DNA of 64,000 nt from Leptolyngbyaceae cyanobacterium RU_5_1 (GTDB lineage Bacteria > Cyanobacteriota > Cyanobacteriia > Leptolyngbyales > Leptolyngbyaceae): positions 1-64,000 of the forward strand of contig JAAUSG010000001.1 in assembly GCA_012034055.1 (NCBI GenBank). Direction: 5' to 3'. Positions within the stretch are counted from its first letter, which is position 1. Each line of letters opens with the position of its first letter. Below the pieces are notes generated by a model, which saw nothing but the letters and a program-made list of their open reading frames with translations, made no database searches and had not been told where the DNA came from. The translations under genes and the position numbers were made by a program. Below are positions 46,143 through 55,213 of the stretch, one piece after another.

Positions 46143-46589
46143 ATGTTGGCTTGGATTGGAAGAACCGTTGTGATTGGTGCGATCGTTTGTACTGGCTTGC
46201 CGGTTAGTGCCCAAACCTGTGTACCGTTGCCCGTTGTGGGTGGAACTGGAACTGAAGTCCGCAAGACGATTTCAATTCCAAGTATCGGACCCCTCGCCCG
46301 CAGCAACTGGGATACTGGCTTTACGGTATCCGGTGGACCGTACAGTAACTACGTTGCCAGAATCACACCCCGAAGTGAGGGAAATTACGCGGTTCAATTG
46401 AATTTGAAGTACTCAAACAACTTGGTGGATAAAGTATTTGACGAGAACGTTGAGTTGACCAGAAAACAACCCCTCAAGATTACGGTTCCTCCCCGTAGCT
46501 CCGAAAATCCGGTTCAGATTGATCTGTCGGTTGGCGGGGGAGAGGTTGTTGGCAATACCTATACACTTTCTGTGGAAGGCTGTCGCTGA
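46143..46589 (+). CDS. Secreted two-Cys protein, paralog A
   Basis: A 148-residue protein with signal peptide MLAWIGRTVVIGAIVCTG, cut near VSAQT. The mature part has a Cys near its start (TCVPLPVVGG) and one at its end (VEGCR), plausibly a disulfide that closes a beta-sandwich. Recognisable blocks are NWDTGFTVSGGPYSNYVARI, NYAVQLNLKYSNNLVDKVFD and VQIDLSVGGGEVVGNTYTLS. Its inverted paralog at 50.7-51.2 kb shares start, blocks and ribosome binding site (GGAGGCAAT). The function is unknown; I see no known family. Confidence 0.78.
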   Translation: MLAWIGRTVVIGAIVCTGLPVSAQTCVPLPVVGGTGTEVRKTISIPSIGPLARSNWDTGFTVSGGPYSNYVARITPRSEGNYAVQLNLKYSNNLVDKVFDENVELTRKQPLKITVPPRSSENPVQIDLSVGGGEVVGNTYTLSVEGCR

Positions 46590-46831
46590 TTTTTGATGAG
46601 ACTTGAAACAATTGACGATTTCCTACGTCACTAGCAATAGAACTGGTTTGGCATCCAACTCGACCCCAGCACCGCTTGGGATTACCTCAAACGCTTGGGC
46701 TTTGGTCTTCAACCGATTGTCAGACGAACTTGGGCATTAGTCGGGCACCGTCCAGTCGGATTATGTATAACATCCCTACCAGCGAAAATAACATTTTTGG
46801 AACACGACCCAGTATTCCAAACCAAACGTAC

Positions 46832-49659
46832 TCACTTCAAGTAGGCAACGGTAACGCCAGCGCCGCCATCTGCTCGGCTTGCTAGCTCATAGCGATCGAC
46901 CAGCGGATGCTGCTGAAGAAAGGCGTGAACGCCCTGTCGGAGTTTGCCAGTCCCGTGTCCATGAATGATCCAGATGGCACCGCCTACACTTTGGGCTTCG
47001 GACAGGGCGCGATCGATCGCAGGTTCCGCATCAGCAACCCGGCTACCGCGAATGTCGATGGTGTTACGCGAGGTGCGGAGAGTTGGAGCAGAAGAGGCAG
47101 GGGGAGCAGGGGGAGCAGTTGAATTTTGAATTTTGAATTTTGAATTTTGAATTTTGAATTCTGTTGACTCCTGACTCCTGACTGGCTTTTCACCATCCAG
47201 GGATTCGATGTCGTCCAAGGCGATGGTCATTTTCATCTGGCCAAAGCGGACAGTCAGTTCGTCATTGTCATTGGCAGCGGTGAGCACTTCAGCGGTTTGT
47301 CCCAGGCGCGGAATGCGAATACGATCGCCCACTTGCGGTCGAAAACCGGGTTTGGGCTGGGGTTTGGCTTGTCGAGAGGGTAAGTGGCGATCGCTCAATT
47401 GGCTCAGTGCCTCGGTGGCTTGCTGGGCCGCTTGAGCCGTTACTGGACCTTGTTGCAACTGGCGAATCACCTGGGCAATTTCCCGCTTTGCCTGGGCGAT
47501 CGCGTCTTGAACGGCCTGTTCCTGGGACAACTGCAGCGCTCGCTCCCGCTCTTGCAGTGAAGCAGCCTTGCGCGAAACCTCTTGATATAGTCGCTCGGCA
47601 CTTTTCAACAACTGTTCTGCCTCTTGCGACTTGGTTTCCTGCCGACGACGTGCTCCTCCAATCCCGCAATCACAGCATTAACATCCTGAGAAGCCCCACC
47701 AACATAGGTTTGAGCCGCTTCAATAATTTCTTCCCTCAGACCCAAACGTTGAGCGATCGTCAACGCATTCGATCGCCCCGGAATGCCCCACAACAGTCGA
47801 TAGGTGGGTGCCAGGGAAACATCATCAAACTCTACGGAGGCATTCTCAAACCGCTCATCCTGATACTTGAGTGCCTTCAACTCTCCAAAGTGAGTCGTGG
47901 CGATCGTCAGTCCAGCGTGATCTGCGAAATATTTCAGTAAAGCGATCGCCAACGCACTTCCCTCAGAGGGATCGGTTCCAGCTCCGACTTCGTCAAGAAG
48001 AACTAGGGTAAGAGGGGAAGGAGGAGAGATTGCAGATTGCAGATTGTAGATTGCAGATTGGGAATTCTCCGTGTCTCCGTGTCTCTCTATCTCCTCATCC
48101 TCCCTTACCTCCTCTGCTTCCCCATCTTCCCCATCTCCCCCATCTCCCTCTGTCCTTTCTGCCTCCTTGCACCTCGCACCTCGCACCTCGCACCTTACTC
48201 CCAGCGCCTCCAAAATTCGGCTGATCCGTCGAATGTGTCCAGAAAAGGTGGACAGGCTTTGTTGCAAGGATTGTTCATCGCCAATGTCGGCTAGCACCTG
48301 ATCAAACCAGGGCAACTCGACGGGTTCACGGGCAGGCACAAATAGTCCCACCTTTGCCATCAAAACGGCTATGCCAAAGGTTTTCAGTGTGACGGTTTTG
48401 CCCCCGGTGTTGGGTCCAGTAATCGCAACCACACGAATATGGGGTTGCACCACTAAATCAACCGGGACAACCGGTTTCCCCTGCTCATGCTGCTGCTGCC
48501 AAACCAGAAGCGGATGGCGAAGCTGGCGGAGGGTGATGGGTTCGGATTTTGGATTGTAGATTGTAGATTTTAGATTGTTGGATTGAGGATTAGAGCCTGG
48601 TTCTGGGGCATTGGACTGATCGTCGGATTGTTCCAATCTACAATCTGCAATCTGCAATCTAAAATCACTGAACCGAGGCGGATTCGCCCCCAACCAGAAG
48701 CTATAGCGGGCACGGGCAGTAGCCAGATCCAGGGTGGTGGCGATCGCCAGTAGCCATTCCAAATCGGGCTTGACAACCGCCACTTTTTCGGTCAGGGCTT
48801 GGCGGATGGCTTCTTCTTCGACTTGCTCTTGCCGCTGCAGTTGGCGCAGTTGGTTGTTCAGGTTGACGGTTGCTTGCGGTTCAACATACAGCGTGGCACC
48901 GCTCATGGAGGTGTCGTGAACAATGCCAGGAATCGCATCTTTCTGCGGCGCTTTGACGGGGATCACAGACCGACCAGCGCGTTGGGTAATCAAGTGTTCT
49001 TGAACTGCACCCGCTTTGCGTTGCAGGATACTTTGCAAGATGCCGTAGACGCGATCGCGCCCCTGACGCAGTTGCTCCCGAATGCCTGCCAGCTTCGGAC
49101 TGGCCCGATCCAGGACATCGCCCTGATCATCAATGCAGTGATGGATGTCCTGCTCTAGTTCCGGATAGGTTCGCAGATCCTGAACCAGATCATTCAAAAC
49201 CAGCAAATCTGGATGGTCATCAATCACCCGCCGCAGCGTTCTTGCCCCAGCTAATGTAGTGGCGATCGTCAGCAACTCTTCGCCCAATAGAATCCCTTGG
49301 CGCTCTGCACGTTCCAAAAATTCGCCAATGTCGCCAATTCCGTCAAAACTCAACCCCCCTGTCAAGCGATTCTCTAGCTCATAAACGTCCCGCGTTTGCG
49401 CTAACAACGCCAGAGTTTCGTCTTGGCTAACGGGAATTTTCAGATTACGAGCCGCGATTGCACCCAGTTTTGTCGCCGCAAACGTTGAAAGGTGCTGGCA
49501 AAGCCGCGACCATTCCAAAAGTTCAAGAGTCTCCGCCTGTATCAAATTATCTAAAACGATGACTGCTCCTCCATTGTAGGGTAGAGGACAGGGGTCGAAG
49601 ACTCGCTGCCGTTTACTCAACAGGTTGTAATGATTAAAAAGACGATAGAGTCGCAACAA
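46832..49659 (-). CDS. mutS2: MutS2-type ATPase/endonuclease, frameshifted and with three repeat insertions
   Basis: The N-terminal frame carries the clamp and lever regions (TLELLEWSRLCQHLSTFAAT; DTSMSGATLYVEPQATVNLN), Walker A TGPNTGGKTVTLKT, and Walker B LVLLDEVGAGTDPSEGS. It breaks near 47650-47652 (a missing base after GEEEQ-like GLEEH); the next frame has RRRQETKSQEAEQLLKSAER and ends with a Smr domain (TIDIRGSRVADAEPAIDRAL, IWIIHGHGTGKLRQGVHAFL). Three low-complexity inserts are present: after ARYSFWLGANPPRFSDF, between the P-loop and Walker B (rich in D, E and G), and before the Smr domain (FKIQNSKFKIQNS). MutS2 acts on stalled ribosomes and on branched DNA. The start is uncertain; clear homology begins near 49560. 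Confidence 0.87.
47120..47160. repeat. GAATTTT heptamer array inside mutS2
   Basis: Five to six GAATTTT units read on the gene strand as FKIQNSKFKIQNS, in the linker between the core and the Smr domain. Confidence 0.9.
48030..48215. repeat. Low-complexity repeat block inside mutS2 (Walker A-B region)
   Basis: TGCAGATTGTAGAT-type, CCATCTCCCC-type and GCACCTCGCACCTCGCACC repeats give, on the gene strand, RCEVRGARCKEAERTEGDGG and SQSAIYNLQSAI. The normally short loop between Walker A and Walker B is enlarged by about 60 residues. Confidence 0.75.
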
Positions 49660-49696
49660 GCGCGATCGCCCACAGCCATCCCCTCACCCCCTCACC

Positions 49697-50527
49697 CTAC
49701 CCCCCTTCATGCTCCACCATAAACACATTGGCGTAGAGACTAGCTGTAATTTGCTGCCCCTGTTGCGTCAGCGAAAGATAACGAAGTGCATCCTGAATAT
49801 ACGGATGAATGTTCTGCCAGTAGAACTGAGGATAACTACGACGCAAATCTCCGGGATTCTGGTATCCCAGCACTTTGTTCATCCCCGTTTCCTCAAACTC
49901 GTAAAACAAAGCCGTAATTTTCCTCAAGTAACGCGGATCACTAAGCTGTCCAATCAAATCAGATGCTCTGACCAACCCTGGATAATTGATGGTGTCCTGA
50001 TGGTCTTCAGCCGCTGGAACTGGAAAACGGGTCAGTTCAATGTTGCGTTTAATTGTCTCCGTATCGAGCAGCTTGTGCCCACCAAACCGCTCCTCAATAA
50101 ATAACTTTCCCCGATCAACGTGATAGGCCGTGAGCGCTGCATCCGTAGCACCGGAGAGCAGGGAGATCATCGCTTCATCAATTCCAGTAGCACATAGATT
50201 ACTTCGATCCTGTCGGCACACTCCCCGCACATAGCCAATATCATGGCAGGCAAGGGAAATGATGAAGTGTAACCAATCATCGGGTGAAACCCCACCTTCA
50301 CGAATGTGCTTACCACGTAGCACCTCTTGCCCAACCAACGTGACTAAAATGGTGTGTTCAACGTCGTGATAGAGTGCATCGCTATTCGCAATATTTTCTA
50401 GAGCCATACCACCGGCCCAGGCAATGATGTCAGCGTAGTCAGATTTGAGATTGCCGTAGGTCTTTCGGTAACCTGCTTTTAGCTGTTGGACAAACGTGTT
50501 AATCAGGATTTCAGTGGCATTGAACAT
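49697..50527 (-). CDS. HD-domain metal-dependent phosphohydrolase
   Basis: A protein of 276 residues with HD-domain ligands in YHDVEHTILVTLVG (H ... H-x2) and HFIISLACHDIGYVRGV (C-H-D). A later His/Asp set, LTAYHVDRG and HQDTINYPGLVRASDLIGQL, completes the usual metal centre. Similar cyanobacterial proteins are annotated as HD-superfamily phosphohydrolases of unknown substrate, perhaps a nucleotide signal. I start at ATG 50527 (MFNATEIL) because GGAGG lies 7 nt upstream; a longer frame is unsupported. It is upstream of mutS2. Confidence 0.85.
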   Translation of the reverse strand: MFNATEILINTFVQQLKAGYRKTYGNLKSDYADIIAWAGGMALENIANSDALYHDVEHTILVTLVGQEVLRGKHIREGGVSPDDWLHFIISLACHDIGYVRGVCRQDRSNLCATGIDEAMISLLSGATDAALTAYHVDRGKLFIEERFGGHKLLDTETIKRNIELTRFPVPAAEDHQDTINYPGLVRASDLIGQLSDPRYLRKITALFYEFEETGMNKVLGYQNPGDLRRSYPQFYWQNIHPYIQDALRYLSLTQQGQQITASLYANVFMVEHEGG

Positions 50528-50675
50528 CGGTTGACCTCCAAGGGTCAGGCTTGAATAGATGGGGCGATGCGTTTTCTGCACAGAACTATGCCAATGCGTT
50601 TTCCCTGGTTGCACTACGCCGTGCTCTTCTCTGCAGCTAGGATAATACACTGACTCAGGTAGTGACCACAGCACA

Positions 50676-50706
50676 ACTCACCTGTAATGTGACACCACAG
50701 GTGAGT
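50676..50706. other. 10-bp-stem hairpin
   Basis: ACTCACCTGT (50676-50685) and ACAGGTGAGT (50697-50706) are inverted with an 11-nt loop. It lies between the 3' end of the secreted paralog B gene and the 5' end of the HD gene, both on the minus strand. No T-run follows, so an operator is as likely as a terminator. Confidence 0.45.
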
Positions 50707-50745
50707 AACAACATTATTAACAAACGCAGGGATTAAATGTTGACG

Positions 50746-51186
50746 TTAGCGGCATCCTGTAACGGAAGCCCTGTAAGTATTGCCAACAACCTCCACACCC
50801 CCCACAGACAGGTTCACCTGATAGGGACTTCCAGATACGCGCGAGGAACCCCTGATTTTAAAGGTTTGTCCTTTCCTGAGCTGAATCTTCTCGTTGAATA
50901 CCTTATCAACAGAATCGTTCTGGTATTTCAGGTTCATTTGAATTGAGTAGAGTCCCTCATTCAAAGGGGTGATCGTTGCAACATAGGAACTGTATCCACT
51001 TGCTGAAAAGTCGGTGTTCCAGTTATGGCGGGCAATAGGGCCGGCTCCTGGAACTGAGACTTTCTTTTGCACCTGATAGCCAGGGCCACCGACAACTTTC
51101 AACCCTGAACAGGTTTGAGCGCTGACTGGTAGTGCAGCAAACACGATCGCACCGACCACAGCCGTTCTTCCAATCCAACTCAGCAT
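50746..51186 (-). CDS. Secreted two-Cys protein, paralog B
   Basis: A 146-residue protein beginning MLSWIGRTAVVGAIVFAA with a signal cut near VSAQT. The same features as paralog A are seen: TCSGLKVVGGPGYQVQKK, NWNTDFSASGYSSYVATITP, YSIQMNLKYQNDSVDKVFNE, VNLSVGGVEVVGNTYRASV and a terminal TGCR. I place the start at ATG 51186 because GGAGGCAAT precedes it, exactly as in paralog A. The two lie in opposite orientation around mutS2 and the HD gene. Function unknown. Confidence 0.78.
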   Translation of the reverse strand: MLSWIGRTAVVGAIVFAALPVSAQTCSGLKVVGGPGYQVQKKVSVPGAGPIARHNWNTDFSASGYSSYVATITPLNEGLYSIQMNLKYQNDSVDKVFNEKIQLRKGQTFKIRGSSRVSGSPYQVNLSVGGVEVVGNTYRASVTGCR

Positions 51187-51249
51187 ATTGCCTCCGCAGT
51201 TAAACATCCTTTTGGAACTTTTTTTGGAGATAGGACTGACGCAAATGCT

Positions 51250-51651
51250 TCATAAAATACCGGATGAGGCTGCGTCTGGGTCAATCCCGCGCGATCGCAC
51301 TATTTCTGCCAGGCGATCGGCACGCTGCCGTTCTTACTCTGCTTTTTGTCGTTCTTGCTTCACCAACTCCACCGCCCAGGGCAGTAATTGCCCTGCCTCA
51401 TCCCACCAGCGCAGCCAATAGCCATCCCGTTCTTCTTTCTTGCCGCGCCAGGTGTCAAAGTTTGAAGCAATCAAATTCTCTGGCTGAATCCGCCCCGTGA
51501 GTTCTAAACTTTCGCGCAATGCGCCCGCAATCAGCGGTTGTCCAGTATTTTCCACAGGAGTATCATCCAGTATAAAGTCGGCGGGGGGCTTTTCCCAGGT
51601 GATGACCAATTCGGGGCGCTGACGAATGGGGGGATTGGGAGTAGCAACCAT
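51250..51651 (-). pseudogene. Uma2-family remnant with internal deletion and nonsense codon
   Basis: The first 63 residues (PPIRQRPELVITWEKPPADF, GQPLIAGALRESLELTGRI, LIASNF) resemble the N-terminus of Uma2 proteins. The sequence then jumps to GKKEERDGYWLRWWDEAGQ, which I know from the Uma2 C-terminus, so about 150 residues, including the PD-(D/E)XK core, appear to be missing. The frame stops at a TAA, but continues in frame as ERQRADRLAEIVRSRGIDPD to a TGA at 51250-51252. CAA to TAA would explain the nonsense codon. The product, if made, lacks the catalytic core. Confidence 0.65.
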
Positions 51652-51769
51652 CGCAGGGATCTCAAGACGAAGACTTCTTTAGTGTATGGCTGAAAGTGAT
51701 GGCGGTACTACGCCACCGGAAAATTTACAGCAAGCATCAATCTAAAATCCAAAATCCAAAATCTAAAAT

Positions 51770-52576
51770 TCATTCTCCTCCCAAATAGGCTTCAATCACG
51801 GCTGGATTATCTCTAACTTCGGCTGGATCGCCGAGTGCAATGAGTTGACCAAAGTCGAGAACTGCAATGCGATCGCACAAGCCCATCACCAGCGGCACAT
51901 GGTGTTCAATCAGTAGCACGGTCAGGTTGAACTGGCGGCGGATGGCGCGGATAAAGTCACTCAACTGCTGCTTTTCATTGGGATTCATGCCAGCAGCAGG
52001 CTCATCCAACAGCAACACGTTTGGGTTAAGGGCAAGGGCACGCGCAATTTCCAGCCGTCGCTGATCGCCATAGGCAAAGTTTTTGGCTTTTTCAGTGGCG
52101 CGATCGCCCAGTCCAACCAGGTTCAGCAGTTCATGGGCCGTCTCGTAGGTTTTGCGCTCCTCTTGCGGCGCAGGCGGTAGCCCCATCACACCGGTAAACA
52201 GACCACTGCGAGTGTGAATATGCTGCGCAATCATCACATTTTCCAGAGCAGTCAGATCGGCAAACAACCGAATATTTTGAAACGTTCGAGCAATACCCCG
52301 TGCAGCAATTTGAAAGGGACGCAGCCGAGAAATTTCCTCACCTTCGTGGAGCAGCTCTCCACTGGACGGTTGAATCAGACCCGTGACCAGATTAAACAGC
52401 GTCGTTTTACCCGCTCCATTGGGACCAATCAGCCCAAAAATCTCGCCTGGATGCACAGTAAACGAAACATGATTCACCGCCACCAGTCCACCAAAGCGGC
52501 GAGTCAATCCGTTCGCTTCCAGGACAACGGACGATTCAGGTTGGGCGATCGCATCCGTTGCCTGCGCTTGAATCAT
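51770..52576 (-). CDS. livG: Branched-chain amino-acid-type ABC transporter ATP-binding protein
   Basis: A 268-residue ABC ATPase. Walker A is [20 protein letters not shown]; the signature is [16 protein letters not shown] (LSGGQ replaced by a LivG-like variant), Walker B is [14 protein letters not shown] with the switch His in [12 protein letters not shown]. The GMNPNE and D-loop residues are diagnostic of LivG over LivF. It would power import of a branched-chain amino acid, urea or short amide. No permease (LivH, LivM) or LivF lies next to it; the two Liv-type binding proteins at 22-26.6 kb may be partners elsewhere in the genome. Confidence 0.94.
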   Translation of the reverse strand: MIQAQATDAIAQPESSVVLEANGLTRRFGGLVAVNHVSFTVHPGEIFGLIGPNGAGKTTLFNLVTGLIQPSSGELLHEGEEISRLRPFQIAARGIARTFQNIRLFADLTALENVMIAQHIHTRSGLFTGVMGLPPAPQEERKTYETAHELLNLVGLGDRATEKAKNFAYGDQRRLEIARALALNPNVLLLDEPAAGMNPNEKQQLSDFIRAIRRQFNLTVLLIEHHVPLVMGLCDRIAVLDFGQLIALGDPAEVRDNPAVIEAYLGGE

Positions 52577-52658
52577 GATCTGAAGACCGTGTGTTGGGAT
52601 ACTTGCAATTCTGCCAGTCGAACGTGGCCATTCTCAAGCTGTAGTCTGTGATTTCTAT

Positions 52659-53135
52659 TCATTCGCCAGACATATTTTGCTGACTGATTTGCTTATACAA
52701 CGCTTCATCTAATTGCCCCTTGCCAGTTTGAAACAGCCATCGCTCTAACCGACGGTTTTGATCCGTAAACTGTTTAGATTGGTCATTCTGTTTTGCTACG
52801 ACTAACCCATTGGAAATCAGTATTTCGTTGTAACCTTCAATGTTCTCGTTCGGTTTCGTGACAATCAATCCGCGATACCCCAGCCCCTCATTCACAGAGC
52901 TTTTTCCCTGGTGTTGAGGCAACGCTTCAAGTCGGCTGACAAATTCTTTGGCTTCTTGTGAGGTTAGCTCCCACTGGGGATTGGGTCTACCGCTAAATAC
53001 ATCCAGTTCTACTTGCATTTTTTCACCTCCTGAAAACGGGGTAACACATCCAAGTAAAGCAAGGAAAGTTAGGGAAAAGAATAAACCTGTAGTCTTTCCA
53101 GAAGTGGATTGAAGAAGTGAATTGGTTCGTTTCAT
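52659..53135 (-). CDS. Lipoprotein with VFSGRP domain
   Basis: A 158-residue lipoprotein (signal FFSLTFLALLGC, lipobox LLGC-V). The mature part begins with MQVELDVFSGRPNPQWELTS, continues GLGYRGLIVTKPNENI and ends in a charged tail, RRLERWLFQTGKGQLDEALY. The block [DN]VFSGRPxPxW ... GLG[YF]RGL is shared with the N-terminus of the protein at 55.2-56.1 kb. I know no named domain for it. It is the downstream end of the peptidase island and should sit at a membrane. ATG 53135 is selected (MKRTNSLL); a GTG 12 nt upstream is in frame. Confidence 0.65.
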   Translation of the reverse strand: MKRTNSLLQSTSGKTTGLFFSLTFLALLGCVTPFSGGEKMQVELDVFSGRPNPQWELTSQEAKEFVSRLEALPQHQGKSSVNEGLGYRGLIVTKPNENIEGYNEILISNGLVVAKQNDQSKQFTDQNRRLERWLFQTGKGQLDEALYKQISQQNMSGE

Positions 53136-53310
53136 AATAGAACACACAAACTAGCGTTAGCGTCACTGCAACTCGGCGATCGCCTGATTTATACCTGCTT
53201 GAAATGACGTTCAAAACGACTGGTAAGTTGCGGCGAAATGGCTATGGCTTTTAGGTTTGGATCGTGTTTTTTATACTTTTGAAAGTTATTAAAAGATAAT
53301 GCCTTTAAGT

Positions 53311-53538
53311 TTAAATCGCCTGCATCTCTTGATCCACCTCAACATCAACGACACCGGACACACTCTTTAGTTCTTGCATCCTGGATTGAGAAGCTTCGCC
53401 AGTAATGATGCCAGTACCAGGCAGCACGTTATTCACTTGCATTCCCATTGATTGTAAAGCGGTGGCTACAGACTGAATTTCTAGTCGATGTTGGTCATCA
53501 ACCGTGACGATAATCTGCTCTACGTGTTCGTCAGACAT
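53311..53538 (-). CDS. Free-standing I9-like (subtilisin propeptide type) inhibitor candidate
   Basis: A 75-residue acidic protein: IIVTVDDQHRLEIQSVATAL, QSMGMQVNNVLPGTGIITGE and LKSVSGVVDVEVDQEM. The beta-alpha-beta-beta-alpha-beta pattern and the ending in V-x-x-V-E-x-D match the I9 fold of subtilisin propeptides and small cyanobacterial or fungal inhibitors. A strong AGGAGG lies 7 nt before the ATG. It ends just downstream of the subtilase gene on the same strand (128-nt gap), suggesting an inhibitor or chaperone for that enzyme. It has no signal peptide. Confidence 0.6.
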   Translation of the reverse strand: MSDEHVEQIIVTVDDQHRLEIQSVATALQSMGMQVNNVLPGTGIITGEASQSRMQELKSVSGVVDVEVDQEMQAI

Positions 53539-53665
53539 ACCTGACCTCCTGTTAGCTATATTCCTTGGGCAACTGCCTTCACTATAGCTATCGCGAAGTG
53601 CTGAGTGTCTCAGCTTCAGGTACTGATTTAAGGGTGGGCAATGCCCACCCTTAGTTAGGCTGGCG

Positions 53666-54973
53666 TTACTGCGGGGACTGTGCCAGACCGCTACCTACAT
53701 CCGCGCTGGGTAACGGCATCCGCCTGGCTGTCCAGATTAGATAGAGCCACAGTAATGGGCCACGAACGCCGTATGCCTGGGAATACAGGGCCGCAATCCC
53801 GGCCACATGCGGAGTCGCCATGCTCGTACCTCTGAAAGACGCATAACGTCCTTTATTCATCGGTACCGATGAGTACACTGCGACTCCAGGAGCCGCGATA
53901 TCGACACTCGCTCCTAAGTCTGGGCCAGAGGTAGCTGAGAAGGAAGCCAACTGCAGTCCACTATCAATGGCTGCAACGGACATAATTGATGGGCTATTGG
54001 CGGGTTGTCCAACCGTACCGGGGGGCATGGAAACTTGTTGTCGATGGTTGCCTGCGGCAGCCACAATCAAGCACCCATTTTCCAGGGCCCGGCGACCGAC
54101 CGTTTCATAGGCCGTTGACGGGGTAGGCACCGTATTTCCTAACGACATCGAGATCACCTGACACTGATTGGCGATCGCCCATTCCATCCCAGCCAGAATC
54201 CAGGCACCATTCCCACTACCAGAATTGCTCAGAACCTTGCCCACATAAATGGTCGATTCGTAGGCGACCCCATACCGGCGGCCGTTCAGATCCTTAAATC
54301 CACAGGCCGTGCCAATGCAGTGAGTGCCGTGACCTTGCCCATCCTGAACCTCTTCTCCCGGTACGAACGACTGTGACACAATCGATCGCCCCCTAAAATC
54401 GGGATGGTTCAGATCCATGCCCGTATCCAGTACAGCCACTCTAATCCCCCGCCCGGTATAGCGTGAGGTGGTCGCTTTGGTTGCCTTCAAGCCCCAGGTA
54501 GATTGGGCATCGTCAGCAAATACCGCCATTGGCTGCGCTCCATTCCCGGTCTCGTGCGGTGCTGTTGTGGCAACCTTCTGATACAGGTGATCGGCGGCAT
54601 CGCGATAGCCCTGCAAATAATCTTTCTGTAATTCAACCTCAAGGGCGTAGAAGACCCGCTCTGGTTCAACGGCCAAAATCGCTGACTCCTCGCCTGCGGC
54701 GGACATCACTCTGCTCAAAGCCTCATCGTCCATCGAGACGACGGCCACTCCTAGAGTGGGGAACACTGCCCCACCCACTTCGTCGAGTTGACTCAGGTCT
54801 AGCGCAGACTCTGGGAAGTCTGCCGCATTGAGGAGTCCTGCAATGCCAGCCTGATCTCTCAGGGCAGCCACCCCTTCCGTTACGGAATTATCGCGGAACG
54901 TAACAATGTATCGTCCTGTTGTTTCATCTGCCTGGGCGGAGTTTGGAACGGAAAAACTAGCTTGTTCAGACAT
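53666..54973 (-). CDS. Subtilisin-family (S8) serine peptidase
   Basis: A 435-residue subtilase. The N-terminal I9-like propeptide (RYIVTFRDNSVTEGVAALRD ... ILAVEPERVFYAL) is followed by the catalytic triad in VAVLDTGMDLNHPDFRG (Asp), GQGHGTHCIGTACG (His) and FRGTSMATPHVAGIAALYSQ (Ser), with oxyanion Asn in LIVAAAGNHRQQ. It has no classical signal peptide; its start is MSEQASFSVPNSAQADETTG. The C-terminal end, ARRMPLPSADVGSGLAQSP, recurs in a remnant at 56.2-56.4 kb. AAAGGTG precedes ATG 54973. It is the centre of the co-oriented peptidase island. Confidence 0.94.
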   Translation of the reverse strand: MSEQASFSVPNSAQADETTGRYIVTFRDNSVTEGVAALRDQAGIAGLLNAADFPESALDLSQLDEVGGAVFPTLGVAVVSMDDEALSRVMSAAGEESAILAVEPERVFYALEVELQKDYLQGYRDAADHLYQKVATTAPHETGNGAQPMAVFADDAQSTWGLKATKATTSRYTGRGIRVAVLDTGMDLNHPDFRGRSIVSQSFVPGEEVQDGQGHGTHCIGTACGFKDLNGRRYGVAYESTIYVGKVLSNSGSGNGAWILAGMEWAIANQCQVISMSLGNTVPTPSTAYETVGRRALENGCLIVAAAGNHRQQVSMPPGTVGQPANSPSIMSVAAIDSGLQLASFSATSGPDLGASVDIAAPGVAVYSSVPMNKGRYASFRGTSMATPHVAGIAALYSQAYGVRGPLLWLYLIWTARRMPLPSADVGSGLAQSPQ

Positions 54974-55046
54974 AAACACCTTTTATTGATTGTTTGACGG
55001 TTGTGATCGGTAATCCAACACTTCTCGGTTTGTGTTGTCAATTTAG

Positions 55047-55131
55047 AGATCCCCCCCAATCCCCCTTGGCAAGGGGGGCTTTCAAACCAAGACTGGTAGG
55101 GGTTCCCCCTTAATAAGGGGGGCTAGGGGGG
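55047..55131. repeat. Dispersed C/G-run repeat, CCCCCTTGGCAAGGGGGGCT type
   Basis: Runs of C and G in mirror image (GATCCCCCCCAATCCCCC, TTGGCAAGGGGGGCT, CCCCCTTAATAAGGGGGGCT) form alternative hairpins. Similar arrays are widespread in cyanobacterial intergenic DNA. It sits between the VFSGRP protein and subtilase genes. Confidence 0.75.
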
Positions 55132-55213
55132 AGAGCGCAGAGCGCACGCTTCGCGAACGATGCAGAGGCTTCAGAGCTTCTACAAATAGTCCACAGATCG
55201 GGTACGGCAGCGT

